Shown in pieces: positions 26,665 through 35,895 of a stretch of DNA of 64,000 nt (the first letter of the stretch is position 1; each line of letters starts with the position of its first letter). The notes beneath the pieces are model-generated. The model ran no database searches. It saw only the letters and a program-made list of their open reading frames with translations, and was not told where the DNA came from. This DNA is from Marinobacter qingdaonensis (GTDB taxonomy: Bacteria > Pseudomonadota > Gammaproteobacteria > Pseudomonadales > Oleiphilaceae): the NCBI RefSeq assembly GCF_034555935.1, contig NZ_JAYDCJ010000003.1, positions 2,914,001 to 2,978,000 of the forward strand. The letters run 5' to 3'. A program made the position numbers and the translations under genes.

Positions 26665-27942
26665 GTGAACCAGTCAGTCTTGAAATTCGGCATTGCCCCG
26701 GTCGCGTTCGCGTTGGCACTGAGCGGCTGTTCCGTCAACCCGGTTACGGGCGAAAAACAGCTGTCGCTGATACCGGAGGGTCAGGAACTGGCCATGGGCG
26801 CAGAGCAGTACACGCCCACCCAGCAGACCCAGGGTGGCCAGTTCTACCTGGATCCGGAACTTGGTCTGTACGTCAGTGAGGTCGGCCAGAAACTGGCCAA
26901 GGTCAGTGCCCGCCCCGACCTGCCCTACGAGTTTGTGGTCCTGAACAGCAGCGTTCCCAACGCCTGGGCCCTGCCGGGTGGCAAGATCGCCATCAACCGC
27001 GGGCTGCTGGCCAAACTGGACGACGAGGCGCAATTGGCCTCGGTCCTCGGTCACGAGATCGTCCATGCCGCCGCCCGTCACAGCGTGCAGCGCATGCAGC
27101 AAGGCATGCTGATCAGTGCCGGTGTCGCCGGCCTGGGCTTTGCGTTGTCCGACAACGAGTGGGCCGGTTTGCTCATGGGCGGCGCCGCCGTCGGCGCGCA
27201 ATTGGCGCTGGCGCAATACAGCCAATCCGACGAACTGGAGTCGGACCACTACGGCATCCTCTACATGAAGAAGGCCGGCTACGACCCCACGGCGGCCGTG
27301 GAGCTCCAGCAGTTGTTCCTCGAACTCTCCAAGGACCGCGACACCAATTTCGTGCAAGGGCTGTTTGCCACCCATCCGCCGTCAGCCAAACGGGTCAGGG
27401 AAAACCAGGAACTGGTGGCCGAGGTCGGGGCCGGTGGCTACCGCGGCGAAGACGTGTACGAGCGTAAACTGGCGACCCTGCGCAAGCTCCAGCCCGCCTA
27501 CGATGCCCACGACAAAGCCCTCGAACTGGCTTCGGAAGACGACATGGACGGTGCCCTGAAAGCCGTCAACGAGGCGATCCGCCTGGCGCCGGGGGAAGCC
27601 AAGTTCTATTCCCTGCGCGGACGCATCCATCGGGACCAAAACCGGCTGGAACAGGCCGCTGCCGACTTTGAGAAGGCGGTTTCGCTCTATCCGGAAATGT
27701 TTGTGTACCGACTGCACAACGGCCTGAACGCGCTGGAGCTGAACAACCTCGATAAGGCCCGTGACAACCTGGTCCGCGCCAATCAGGTGGTGCCGACCTC
27801 CATCGCCTTCCTGCGCCTGGGGGATATCGCCGCCAAGCAAGGCCGCCGGGACGAAGCCATCGCCTACTACAGCAAGGCCGCCGAAGCCGGTGGCGATGTC
27901 GGCGAAGAGGCCCGGAAAAAGCTCGAAGCGCTGACGGGCTAG
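26665..27942 (+). CDS. M48 family metalloprotease lipoprotein with C-terminal TPR repeats
   Basis: 425 residues from a GTG start at 26665, fixed by AAGGGAG 6 bases upstream and the lipobox LSGC (Cys22). The protease domain has HEIVHAAARH (zinc ligands His130 and His134, catalytic Glu131) and the third-ligand region ELESDHYG. Residues about 270-420 are tetratricopeptide repeats. The layout matches the periplasmic LoiP/BepA group that handles outer-membrane proteins, with the lipid anchor replacing a plain signal. The phrase CSVNPVTGEKQLSL is typical. It probably trims or chaperones envelope proteins. It is monocistronic. Confidence 0.9.
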   Translation: MNQSVLKFGIAPVAFALALSGCSVNPVTGEKQLSLIPEGQELAMGAEQYTPTQQTQGGQFYLDPELGLYVSEVGQKLAKVSARPDLPYEFVVLNSSVPNAWALPGGKIAINRGLLAKLDDEAQLASVLGHEIVHAAARHSVQRMQQGMLISAGVAGLGFALSDNEWAGLLMGGAAVGAQLALAQYSQSDELESDHYGILYMKKAGYDPTAAVELQQLFLELSKDRDTNFVQGLFATHPPSAKRVRENQELVAEVGAGGYRGEDVYERKLATLRKLQPAYDAHDKALELASEDDMDGALKAVNEAIRLAPGEAKFYSLRGRIHRDQNRLEQAAADFEKAVSLYPEMFVYRLHNGLNALELNNLDKARDNLVRANQVVPTSIAFLRLGDIAAKQGRRDEAIAYYSKAAEAGGDVGEEARKKLEALTG

Positions 27943-28035
27943 GAGATTTGCCGGACTGACGCTAACAAACCGTCATCGCCACATTGACTTTTAGAGCATT
28001 AACTCTAAAAATCAATTTACACCAACAACAGATGG

Positions 28036-28590
28036 ATGACGGCGATGTTAGCGAAACGTATCCAGCCCATGATGGCCCAGGCTCGACGCCTGTATGTGCA
28101 GGTGATGTTCCAGGTGATGGGGCGGGCTCTGCAGGCAGTCAGCGAGGTGGACGACACGGTCAAGAAGGAAGCCCTGGCACTGCCCAACGGCTTCCTGTTC
28201 GAAATGATGGTCATGCCCAACGGCCCGCGCATGGTGGTTGAACACACCGGGCTGGGCCGATTCCACTACCACGGCGACGAAGCGCCCCGCCCCGTCGACC
28301 TGTCCATTCGGTTCAAGCACATTGCCCACGCCTTCCTGGTGCTGTCGTTCCAGGAAAAGACCGCCGTGGCCTTTGCCAATGACCGCATGCTGGTCGACGG
28401 AGACATCAGCTACGCGGTGCGCATGACCCGGGTGCTGAACCGGCTCGAGTCTTTCATCCTGCCCAAGCTGATCGCGCAGCGGGCGGTCAAGGAATACCCC
28501 CGTAACCTGCACCTGCCGCAGAAGCTCATCAGCGGCGCGCGGATCTACCTGAAAGTTGCAACCAATTTTGTCGAGACGGTGAGAGCGTAA
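28036..28590 (+). CDS. SCP2-like lipid-binding protein, coupled to alcohol dehydrogenase
   Basis: 184 residues. There is no signal peptide. The central part (about 55-135, VVEHTGLGRFHY...DLSIRFKHIAHAFLVLS...AVAFANDRMLVDGDI) has the pattern of a sterol-carrier-protein-2 fold that binds hydrophobic ligands, though similarity is weak. ATG at 28036 or 28045 are both possible; neither has a strong ribosome site. Its TAA overlaps the ATG of the iron alcohol dehydrogenase (TAATG). The coupling suggests it presents a lipid alcohol or aldehyde to that enzyme, which is inference. Confidence 0.6.
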   Translation: MTAMLAKRIQPMMAQARRLYVQVMFQVMGRALQAVSEVDDTVKKEALALPNGFLFEMMVMPNGPRMVVEHTGLGRFHYHGDEAPRPVDLSIRFKHIAHAFLVLSFQEKTAVAFANDRMLVDGDISYAVRMTRVLNRLESFILPKLIAQRAVKEYPRNLHLPQKLISGARIYLKVATNFVETVRA

Positions 28591-29777
28591 TGACTAACAG
28601 CTACTACGAATTCTTCTGCCCGGTGAAAGTCATTGCCGGCAAGGCGGCCCTGGAACACATCCCCTACGAACTGACCGGCCTGGCCGCAAAGCGCCCCATG
28701 ATCGTTACCGACAAGGGCGTGCGGGCCGCGGGTCTGCTCGACCCGGTGATCGCTGCCTGCGAGGAAAGCGGCCTGGAAATCGTCACCATTTATGACGACG
28801 TACCGCCGGACTCCTCCACCACCGTGGTGCGGGACATCGCCGGCATCTACCGGCAGGAGAAATGCGACTCCATCATCGCGGTGGGAGGTGGCTCCGCCAT
28901 CGACACCGGCAAGGCGGTCAACATTCTGGTGTCCGAAGGCGGTACCGACATCGCCAAGTACAGCGGCGCTGGCGTCATCAAGAAGCCGCTCAAGCCGTTC
29001 CTGGTGGTGCCGACCACCGCCGGCACCGGCTCGGAAGTCACCTCGGTGGCGGTGATCACCGACGAGGCCAAGGGCGTCAAACTGCCGTTTACCTCGTCGT
29101 TCCTGCTGCCCAATGCCGCGGTGATTGACCCACGCATGACCCTGACGCTCCCGCCGCACATCACCGCGGCGACGGCCATGGACGCGCTGACCCATGCCAC
29201 CGAGGCCTTCACCTGCATGGCCAAGAACCCGCTCAGCGACGCCTACGCCACCGCGGCGGTGAAAAAGATCAGCCAGTCCCTGCTGACGGTCATGGACAAC
29301 CCCAAAGACACCGACGGCCGACTGGAACTGGCGCAGGCCTCGACCATGGCCGGCATTGCCTTTTCCAACTCCATGGTCGGGCTGGTGCACGCCCTCGGCC
29401 ACGCCACCGGGGCGATCTGCCACCTGCCCCATGGCCTGTGCATGAGCCTGTACCTGCCGTACGTGCTCGAGTACAACCTGGAGGACATCCGCGGGCCGCT
29501 GGGCGATCTGCTGTTGCACCTCGAAGGCCCGGAAGTCTACTCCGCCACTCCGGCCAGCCGTCGGGCCGAGGCCAGTATTTCGGCCATTCGCAAGCTGCGC
29601 GATCAGTTGCACAAGCGTTGCCAACTGCCCCGGACCCTGAAGGAAACCGGCAAGGTCCAGGAAGAGCAGCTGGATCTTATCGCCGAGATGGCGCTGGACG
29701 ATGGCGCCATCATGTTCAACCCGAAAGAAGTGACACTCGAAGACGCCCGCGCCGTGCTCCGTCGCGCCTGGGCCTAA
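28590..29777 (+). CDS. iron-containing alcohol dehydrogenase
   Basis: 395 residues of the group III (iron) alcohol dehydrogenase family. The NAD-binding GGGSAIDTGKA (about 92-103), PTTAGTGSEVT and the metal ligands in DALTHATEAF and HALGHATGAICHLPHG (Asp plus three His) are all present. It oxidises alcohols or reduces aldehydes with NAD(P)H in the cytoplasm. The coupled SCP2-like gene points to a hydrophobic substrate, for example long-chain alcohols, but the substrate cannot be read from sequence. Confidence 0.92.
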   Translation: MTNSYYEFFCPVKVIAGKAALEHIPYELTGLAAKRPMIVTDKGVRAAGLLDPVIAACEESGLEIVTIYDDVPPDSSTTVVRDIAGIYRQEKCDSIIAVGGGSAIDTGKAVNILVSEGGTDIAKYSGAGVIKKPLKPFLVVPTTAGTGSEVTSVAVITDEAKGVKLPFTSSFLLPNAAVIDPRMTLTLPPHITAATAMDALTHATEAFTCMAKNPLSDAYATAAVKKISQSLLTVMDNPKDTDGRLELAQASTMAGIAFSNSMVGLVHALGHATGAICHLPHGLCMSLYLPYVLEYNLEDIRGPLGDLLLHLEGPEVYSATPASRRAEASISAIRKLRDQLHKRCQLPRTLKETGKVQEEQLDLIAEMALDDGAIMFNPKEVTLEDARAVLRRAWA

Positions 29778-29787
29778 GCCGTTCGCG

Positions 29788-29805
29788 GGGGCCCGTTCGG
29801 GCCCC
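29788..29805 (+). terminator. possible terminator hairpin after alcohol dehydrogenase
   Basis: A perfect 7-bp stem GGGGCCC/GGGCCCC with a 4-base loop, 10 bases after the stop. There is no U-run, so intrinsic termination is doubtful. Confidence 0.35.
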
Positions 29806-29928
29806 GGTTCCCGCCAGTCCGGCCCCACGCCGGCATGATTGAATTCCCATTGCAAAAAAGTAACAATAATTTGAGCTCCGACCAGGAAGTCGCCGGGCAC
29901 GCACCTACACCGTCAAGGGTCCAGCACC

Positions 29929-30702
29929 ATGAAGCGACTATGGCGATGCCGACTCGCCCTGAAACTGCCCAGTCTTGCCCTGCTCATCGGAGCGGTGATC
30001 TTTGGCGGCAACGCTGTCGCCAGCGAGCAGAAGACCTTTCGCTTCAACGTCTCTCCCAGTGGCTACCCGCCCTACCTGATTCTTGAGAACAACCAACCCT
30101 CGGGCATCATGTGGGACGTGGTTGCGCGGATCAGTGAGCGGTTGGGCTACGAGTTAGTGGCCAAACGGGTCCCCCGCAAGCGGGTGGACCAGATGCTGCT
30201 GGACGGCTTTATCGATGGCACCCCCCGCGCCATCGAATGGACCAGTGCCCCGGACCGGTTCCTGTTCACCGACTCGGTGGTGGCCATTGAAGAGGTGTTC
30301 TTCATTCCCAAGACCTCGGAGCTGGATTACCGCTCGCCGAGGGACCTGTTCTCGAAAACGGTGGTCACTCACCTGGGGTACAACTACCCGCTTCTGCAGA
30401 GTTACTTCGAGGCTGGAAACATCCGACGGTTCGACGTATCCCGCGATCGCGACATGTTTACCTTCGTTCTGCACGGCGATCGGTTTGACGCGGCCGTGGC
30501 GGACCGGCTTGTGGGGCAATGGATCCTGCGCAAAGAAGGGCTGCAGGATCAGTTCCGGACGTCCCAGATCAGCATCAGCCAGTTCGGCTTTCGGATCATG
30601 CTCAGGAAGGACTGGCAAGGCTTCGGCGAGGCCTTCAACCGGGAACTGGAGAAAATGCGCGAGAATGGCGAACTCGACGCCATTCTTGCGAACTACCGCT
30701 AA
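29929..30702 (+). CDS. periplasmic substrate-binding protein (SBP_bac_3-like)
   Basis: 257 residues with a signal peptide ending near GNAVASEQ. The mature part follows the amino-acid binding protein pattern: RFNVSPSGYPPYLILENNQPSGIMWDVV, a hinge around FTDSVVAIEEVFFIP, then HGDRFDAAVAD and FGFRIMLRKDW. Such stand-alone genes often act as extracellular sensors or orphan receptors rather than transporter parts, and no permease is adjacent. The ligand is unknown. The gene converges on ybbP with a 15-base gap. Confidence 0.75.
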   Translation: MKRLWRCRLALKLPSLALLIGAVIFGGNAVASEQKTFRFNVSPSGYPPYLILENNQPSGIMWDVVARISERLGYELVAKRVPRKRVDQMLLDGFIDGTPRAIEWTSAPDRFLFTDSVVAIEEVFFIPKTSELDYRSPRDLFSKTVVTHLGYNYPLLQSYFEAGNIRRFDVSRDRDMFTFVLHGDRFDAAVADRLVGQWILRKEGLQDQFRTSQISISQFGFRIMLRKDWQGFGEAFNRELEKMRENGELDAILANYR

Positions 30703-30717
30703 CGCCTGGTGTGACGG

Positions 30718-33204
30718 CTACTCCAGCCGTCGCAGCAGCAGCATGGGCGAGACGTTCAGAACCGGCCTGAGCTGCCAGCGCCCAAACAGCGCCAGCACCA
30801 CGGCACTGATCAGCGGTACCGGCAACACCACCTGCCAGTGCCAGCTGAAGCTGCCCTCGAACATCCGGAACTGCAGTGCCCAGACCGCGGCTTCGGCGGC
30901 GGCGACACCGAGCAGCCCGGCAAAACCACCCAACAGGGCAAATTCCAGCATGGTACTGCGCACCAGCAGGGTCTGACGGCCGCCTAAGGTTCGCAGCAGT
31001 GCGCCCTCGCGCTGGCGGTCCCGAAGCGTAGCGCTGACCACCGCCGCCATCACCACCAGCGCCGCGGCCAGAATCAGCGCCAGGATCGCCTCGATGGCCT
31101 GGGTCACCTGGCGGACGATCTGCTGGATCCGCTCAATGATGTGATCGATCTCCAGCACCGACACGGTCGGGAACTGCCGGGAAAAGGCGTTGAGCGCCGA
31201 TTTCTGGTCCGCCGGCAGGTAGAAGCTGGTGATCCAGGTGGCCGGCATGTCGGACAGCCCGCCATCGGGCGGGAACGCCATGTAGAAGTTCGGCTTCATG
31301 CTGTCCCACTGGACGGTGCGGATGCTGGTCACCGACTCGGTCACCGTTTCCGAACCGATGGTGAACGTCAGGCGGTCGCCCAGAACCAGGCCCAGCCGTT
31401 CCGCCAACTCCGCCTCCACCGACACCCCGCGCTGGTCATCCGCCGCAAACCACTGGCCCTGGACCACTTCGTTGTCCTCGGGCAGGGACGACATCCAGGT
31501 CAGGTTCAACTCCCTATTCAGAGCGCCGATGCGCTCGTCCTTGCTCACCGCTTCCTTCACCGGCTGGCCGTTCAGCCCGGTGAGTCGACCGCGCACCATC
31601 GGGTAGAGCGTATCAAGTGGTTGCCCGCGCTCCTGCCAGAAGGCCCCAACGTCGTCGACGGCGTCCGGCGCGATGTTGATCAGGAAATGGTTGGGGGCGT
31701 CCTGGGGCAACTGGGCCTGCCAGTCGTCCAGCAGCGACGTCCGCACCAGCACCAGCGTCGCCGCCAGCATCAGGGTCATGGCAAACACCGCCATCTGAGA
31801 GAGACTGGCGCGTCGGTGCCGGTACAGCCCCACCAGGGCCAGGCGCCAGGCATTGCCGCCCCCGCGTACTTTGCGCAGCAGCGCCACCAGGCCCCAGCCC
31901 AGCAGGCCCAGCACGCCCAGCAAAAGCACCAGACCCGCGAGCAACGACACCACCAGGTTCACCTCACCGGCGTACAACCAGACCAGGCCAAACACCGCGA
32001 CAATCGCCAGCGCGATGTCCGGCAGCGCTTCCCGACCGGTTTCTCCGGGCTGACTGCGCAAGACCCGCATGGCCGGTACATGCCGCAGCCGTCGAATCGG
32101 CGGGAAGGCGAAAGCGAACAGGGAGACCAGGGCGGTCAGCAGGGCCGGCACCAGCGCCATCGGGTCGAGGTAGAATTCCACGGGGCGCTCGAGCACGTCG
32201 CTCAGCAGCCGGGTCAGCAGCCAGAACACCGGCAGGGCCACCATCAGGCCGCCCACCACGCCAGCCACGCCCCACAGCGCCAGCCGCCGCAGGTAGAGCG
32301 CGCCAATGCCGCGGCTGCGCAGCCCCAGGGTTTTCAGCAGTGCCACCGTATCCCGCTGGGACAGGGCATACTGGCGGCTGGCCACCGCGACGGCGACCGC
32401 GGCCAACAGCACCGCCAGGCTGCCGCCGAGCAGCAGGAAACGCTCCGCCCGCTCGAGCGAACGCGAGAAGGTCTCGCCGTCGCGTACCCCCTCCCACTCA
32501 TGACTCGGCTCCAACCGGGGCTCCAGCCAGCTGTAATAGTCCTCAAGGGCGGCCTCGTCGCCGGCAAACAGGTAGACGTATTCAACCCGACTGCCTTCCT
32601 GAATCACCCCCGTCGAGCGGACGTCGTCCACGTGCATCATGACCCGGGGCGCCAGCGCCGACAGCCGGAAGCCGCCGTCCGGTTCCCGGATCAGCAAGCC
32701 CGACACCGTCAGGTTTCGGTTGCCCACTTCCAGGGTGTCACCGATGTCCAGCTCCAGCAGGCGCAGCAGGCGGGGATTGATCCAGACCTCGCCCGGTTTC
32801 GGGCCGGCCGCCACCTGCTGACGCGGGCTCTCGGCACCGCGCTGGATTTCGATCTGGCCGCGCAGCGGGTACTCATTGCTGACCGCCTTCACCGACACCA
32901 GCTGGAAGCCGCCGGTGCCGAACACCATGGTGGAGAATTCCACCATGCGCCCGATGGCCAGGCCCGACGCCTGGGCCCGGGTCAGCCATTCGGCCGGGAT
33001 TTCCCGGCCGTTCTCGGCTTCCAGTTGCCGATCCGCGGCCAGGAACGAGCTGGCCGACGACACCAGGGTCCGCTGCAACTGCCCCGCAAACAGGGCAATG
33101 GTTGCCACTGTGGCCACAGCGATGATCAGTGCCGAGAGCACCACGCGCACGTCCCGTTCCCGCCAGTCGCGCCCGACCGACATCAGCTTGTTTGAGGCCG
33201 CCAT
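30718..33204 (-). CDS. ybbP: ABC transporter permease YbbP (FtsX/MacB type)
   Basis: 828 residues. Two FtsX-type permease modules are visible, with membrane segments near residues 20-45, 255-400 and 690-815 and large periplasmic portions between. The N-terminal half begins RDWRERDVRVVLSALIIAVATVA. With the ATPase YbbA, whose stop overlaps its ATG (TGATG), it forms a mechanotransmission-type ABC complex. The pair sits divergently beside tesA, the same arrangement as in E. coli. The substrate or partner is unknown. Confidence 0.9.
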   Translation of the reverse strand: MAASNKLMSVGRDWRERDVRVVLSALIIAVATVATIALFAGQLQRTLVSSASSFLAADRQLEAENGREIPAEWLTRAQASGLAIGRMVEFSTMVFGTGGFQLVSVKAVSNEYPLRGQIEIQRGAESPRQQVAAGPKPGEVWINPRLLRLLELDIGDTLEVGNRNLTVSGLLIREPDGGFRLSALAPRVMMHVDDVRSTGVIQEGSRVEYVYLFAGDEAALEDYYSWLEPRLEPSHEWEGVRDGETFSRSLERAERFLLLGGSLAVLLAAVAVAVASRQYALSQRDTVALLKTLGLRSRGIGALYLRRLALWGVAGVVGGLMVALPVFWLLTRLLSDVLERPVEFYLDPMALVPALLTALVSLFAFAFPPIRRLRHVPAMRVLRSQPGETGREALPDIALAIVAVFGLVWLYAGEVNLVVSLLAGLVLLLGVLGLLGWGLVALLRKVRGGGNAWRLALVGLYRHRRASLSQMAVFAMTLMLAATLVLVRTSLLDDWQAQLPQDAPNHFLINIAPDAVDDVGAFWQERGQPLDTLYPMVRGRLTGLNGQPVKEAVSKDERIGALNRELNLTWMSSLPEDNEVVQGQWFAADDQRGVSVEAELAERLGLVLGDRLTFTIGSETVTESVTSIRTVQWDSMKPNFYMAFPPDGGLSDMPATWITSFYLPADQKSALNAFSRQFPTVSVLEIDHIIERIQQIVRQVTQAIEAILALILAAALVVMAAVVSATLRDRQREGALLRTLGGRQTLLVRSTMLEFALLGGFAGLLGVAAAEAAVWALQFRMFEGSFSWHWQVVLPVPLISAVVLALFGRWQLRPVLNVSPMLLLRRLE

Positions 33205-33923
33205 CAGTGCGCCAGCTCCTCGGCCATTTCAGGCTCAGTCAGAATCCCCGCCTCAATGTGGAACTGGCGTCGGCACCGCGCCGCCAGGTGTTCGTCGTGG
33301 GTGACCATGACCAGTGTGGTGCCCTGCTCCCGGTTCAGTTCCATCAACAGGTCGGACACCGCCTGGCCGGTCCGGTTGTCCAGGTTGCCGGTAGGCTCGT
33401 CGGCGAACAGGATGGCCGGCTCGGAGGCAAAGGCCCGGGCAATCGCGACCCGCTGCTGCTCGCCCCCGGACAGCTGCCTCGGCGTGTGGCTGAGGCGCTC
33501 GCCCAACCCGACCCGGCCCAGCAGCTCGCGGGCACGGGTTTCCGGGGACGCCATGCCCGCCAACTCCAACGGCAGCATCACGTTTTCAAGGGCCGTCAGC
33601 GCCGGCAGGAGCTGAAACGACTGGAACACGAAACCGACCCGGCGCGCCCTCAGTTGCGCCCGCTCATCCTCGGACAGCCGGCTGATGATCGCACCGTCCA
33701 GCTCCACGGTGCCCTCACTGGGGGTATCCAGCCCGGCCAGCAAGCCCAGGAGCGTGGTCTTGCCCGAGCCAGACCGGCCAACAATGGCTACGGACTCTCC
33801 CCGATTGATTTCCAGACTGACCCCCTGCAAGATCGTCAGCGTATCGGTTTCCAGTGTCACCCGATGGGTGAGGTTCTCGACCCGAAGCATAGGGCTGGAA
33901 CGGTCGGCGTTAAAATCAGTCAT
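33204..33923 (-). CDS. ybbA: ABC transporter ATP-binding protein YbbA
   Basis: 239 residues from the ATG at 33923 (MTDFNADRSS). A longer frame would run into the divergent tesA promoter. Walker A GRSGSGKTT, signature LSGGEQQRVAIARA and Walker B ILFADEPTGNLD are of the LolD/MacB branch. It energises the YbbP permease, whose ATG overlaps this stop. The start is 62 bases from the tesA start, so the two transcription units share a short bidirectional control region. Confidence 0.92.
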   Translation of the reverse strand: MTDFNADRSSPMLRVENLTHRVTLETDTLTILQGVSLEINRGESVAIVGRSGSGKTTLLGLLAGLDTPSEGTVELDGAIISRLSEDERAQLRARRVGFVFQSFQLLPALTALENVMLPLELAGMASPETRARELLGRVGLGERLSHTPRQLSGGEQQRVAIARAFASEPAILFADEPTGNLDNRTGQAVSDLLMELNREQGTTLVMVTHDEHLAARCRRQFHIEAGILTEPEMAEELAH

Positions 33924-33985
33924 CTGGTTCACGGCAGCTCCCGAAAATGGGTGTGGTTCATAGGGCAACATTGGGCAATTCGTTT

Positions 33986-34615
33986 ATGGATACGGCACGA
34001 CAGACCGTCAGATCAATACTGTTCCTTTTGCTAGCCTGCTTGGCCGCGCCAGCGCTGGCAAGCCAGAACACCCTGCTGATTCTGGGCGACAGCCTGAGTG
34101 CCGCCTACGGTGTCCCGACCGAGCAAGCCTGGGTCCAGCTACTGAAGCAGCGTCTCGACCGCAACGGCCTGTCCCAGTGGCAGGTCGTCAATGCCAGCAT
34201 CAGCGGCGAAACCACCGATGGCGGGGCGCGGCGCTTGCCAGGCCTGCTGGAGGATAACGAGCCGGATGTTGTGCTGATCGAACTGGGCGGCAACGACGGC
34301 TTGCGCGGCTTTCCGCCCCAGGTTATCGAGGCCAATCTGGCAGAGATGATCGCCCTGGTCCAGGACTCAGGGGCCAGAGCCATACTCGTGGGCATGCAGA
34401 TTCCACCGAATTACGGCCAGCGCTATACCCAGATGTTCGCCGATATCTACCCGACCCTGTCAGACCGATACGACACGGCGTTGGTTCCCTTCTTTCTCCA
34501 GGGGATCTACGACCAGGACGGCATGATGCAGGACGACGGCATTCACCCCAGCGTCGACGCCCAGCCCCAGTTGCTCGACAACGTGTGGCCGGTGCTGGAA
34601 TCGACCCTGCATTGA
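33986..34615 (+). CDS. tesA: TesA-type SGNH esterase/thioesterase I
   Basis: 209 residues from 33986, where the signal peptide starts (MDTARQTVRSILFLLLACLAAPALAS); an upstream in-frame start would add an unneeded extension. The GDSL motif LILGDSLSAAYGV places the nucleophile at Ser36. The ELGGNDGLRG block and the C-terminal DGIHPS (Asp-His of the triad) follow. It hydrolyses acyl esters and thioesters in the periplasm. Divergence from ybbAP matches E. coli. Confidence 0.93.
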   Translation: MDTARQTVRSILFLLLACLAAPALASQNTLLILGDSLSAAYGVPTEQAWVQLLKQRLDRNGLSQWQVVNASISGETTDGGARRLPGLLEDNEPDVVLIELGGNDGLRGFPPQVIEANLAEMIALVQDSGARAILVGMQIPPNYGQRYTQMFADIYPTLSDRYDTALVPFFLQGIYDQDGMMQDDGIHPSVDAQPQLLDNVWPVLESTLH

Positions 34616-34632
34616 CGGCCCAAACCCCTTTG

Positions 34633-35640
34633 CTAGGACGCCACGCCCTGTAAAAAGGCGATTGCCCGGCGTTCAGACCAGTAATAGCCATCCCGGGCGT
34701 GCTCGACAAACCCGACGTGCCCACCCCAGCGCGGCGCCTCGAAGCGGACGTGGGCCCCGAGCACCCGACGGGACTCCGGAAAACAGCGTTCGGACAGGAA
34801 CGGGTCGTCGGCGGCGTTGACCATCAGCGCCGGCACCCGAATGTCCCGAAGACGGCCGAGCGCGGACGCCCGGGCCCAGTAATCGCTGGCATCCCGGAAG
34901 CCGTGCAGGGGCGCGGTATAGCGGTCATCGAACTGCTGGAAATTGCGAATCGACTCGAACCCGGCCACATCGATCAGGTCCGGAAACTTTTCCGCTTTTT
35001 CCTGCATTTTTCGATGCAGATCCTTGAGAAACCGATTCATGTAGATCTTTCGGCTGGGCCGGGACAGCACCTCGGCACTGCCGGCGAGGTCGCACGGGAC
35101 GGAAAACGTCGCAGCACCGCAGATCCGGCTATCGACCCGTTCGCCCTGCTCCCCCAGGTACAACAGGGTGAGGTTGCCACCCATGCTGAAACCGGACAGG
35201 AACAACCGCTTGTAGGGCATGACGAGCCCATGCTCGATCACCCGGGCCAGATCGCCGGTGGCGCCGCTGTGGTAAAACCTTGGCTGCCGGTTCATCACGC
35301 CGCCGCAGGAACGGTAATTCCAGGCCAGGACGTCCCAGCCGGCGCTCAACAGAGCCCGGGTCATGCCCAGAACGTAGGGGCGTCGGCTGTGGCCTTCCAG
35401 GCCATGGGACACAACCGCCAATCGATCACTGCCCTGGCGATACCAGTCCAGGTGCAGCTCGTCGTCATCGTCGGTGGCCAGCAATTCCCGCTCGGGGGTG
35501 AAATTGCCGACGCGCCGGAACAGGGTGGGCCAGATGGACTGGACGTGTCCGTTTCGCAGCCAGGGTGGCGGCTGGTATCGCATTCGATCCGGACGAACGT
35601 TGACGGGCACGGGATGCGGGGCGGATTCGAACGCAGTCAT
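34633..35640 (-). CDS. alpha/beta hydrolase, YheT family
   Basis: 335 residues. The N-terminus PPWLRNGHVQSIWPTLFRR is the YheT/ABHD1-3 signature. The fold landmarks are VVSHGLEGHSRRPY (oxyanion region), the nucleophile elbow GFSMGG and a C-terminal GGHVGFV with the catalytic His. It probably hydrolyses an ester or amide; in some relatives phospholipids are substrates. It converges on tesA with a 17-base gap. The upstream region holds the tRNA-Asn promoter in the opposite orientation. Confidence 0.88.
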   Translation of the reverse strand: MTAFESAPHPVPVNVRPDRMRYQPPPWLRNGHVQSIWPTLFRRVGNFTPERELLATDDDDELHLDWYRQGSDRLAVVSHGLEGHSRRPYVLGMTRALLSAGWDVLAWNYRSCGGVMNRQPRFYHSGATGDLARVIEHGLVMPYKRLFLSGFSMGGNLTLLYLGEQGERVDSRICGAATFSVPCDLAGSAEVLSRPSRKIYMNRFLKDLHRKMQEKAEKFPDLIDVAGFESIRNFQQFDDRYTAPLHGFRDASDYWARASALGRLRDIRVPALMVNAADDPFLSERCFPESRRVLGAHVRFEAPRWGGHVGFVEHARDGYYWSERRAIAFLQGVAS

Positions 35641-35714
35641 AACGACACCTCCCTGTCACTATGCACCTCTGAACACTGACTTCCGTACAATTTTTAACCT
35701 TTTAATTCAGGGGG

Positions 35715-35743
35715 TTGACCCGGTCCATCAAAGCACTTAATAT
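35715..35743 (+). promoter_or_regulatory. tRNA-Asn promoter
   Basis: TTGACC (35715-35720), 17 bases and TAATAT (35738-35743), followed by the GC-rich discriminator GCGCGTC. The same layout precedes the second tRNA-Asn copy at 50311. A GC-rich discriminator is typical of stringently controlled stable-RNA promoters. Confidence 0.85.
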
Positions 35744-35763
35744 GCGCGTCACTTTGATGCTGT

Positions 35764-35839
35764 TCCCCGATAGCTCAGTTGGTAGAGCAACGGACTGTTA
35801 ATCCGTTTGTCGCTGGTTCGAGCCCAGCTCGGGGAGCCA
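35764..35839 (+). tRNA. tRNA-Asn (GTT), copy 1
   Basis: A 76-nt cloverleaf with encoded CCA. The acceptor stem TCCCCGA pairs with TCGGGGA. The D-loop is AGCTCAGTTGGTAGAGC, the anticodon arm CGGACTGTTAATCCG has GTT at 35797-35799, and the T-arm is GCTGGTTCGAGCCCAGC. It is identical base for base to the copy at 50364. Confidence 0.98.
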
Positions 35840-35850
35840 CTTATTCCGGA

Positions 35851-35887
35851 ATGCCGCTACTTCTTACGAAGCAGCGGCATTTTTCGT
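35851..35887 (+). terminator. terminator of tRNA-Asn copy 1
   Basis: ATGCCGCT/AGCGGCAT stem (35851-35858 with 35873-35880), then TTTTCGTTT. It ends nine bases before the stop of the convergent aminopeptidase gene. Confidence 0.8.
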
Positions 35888-35895
35888 TTCATGCC

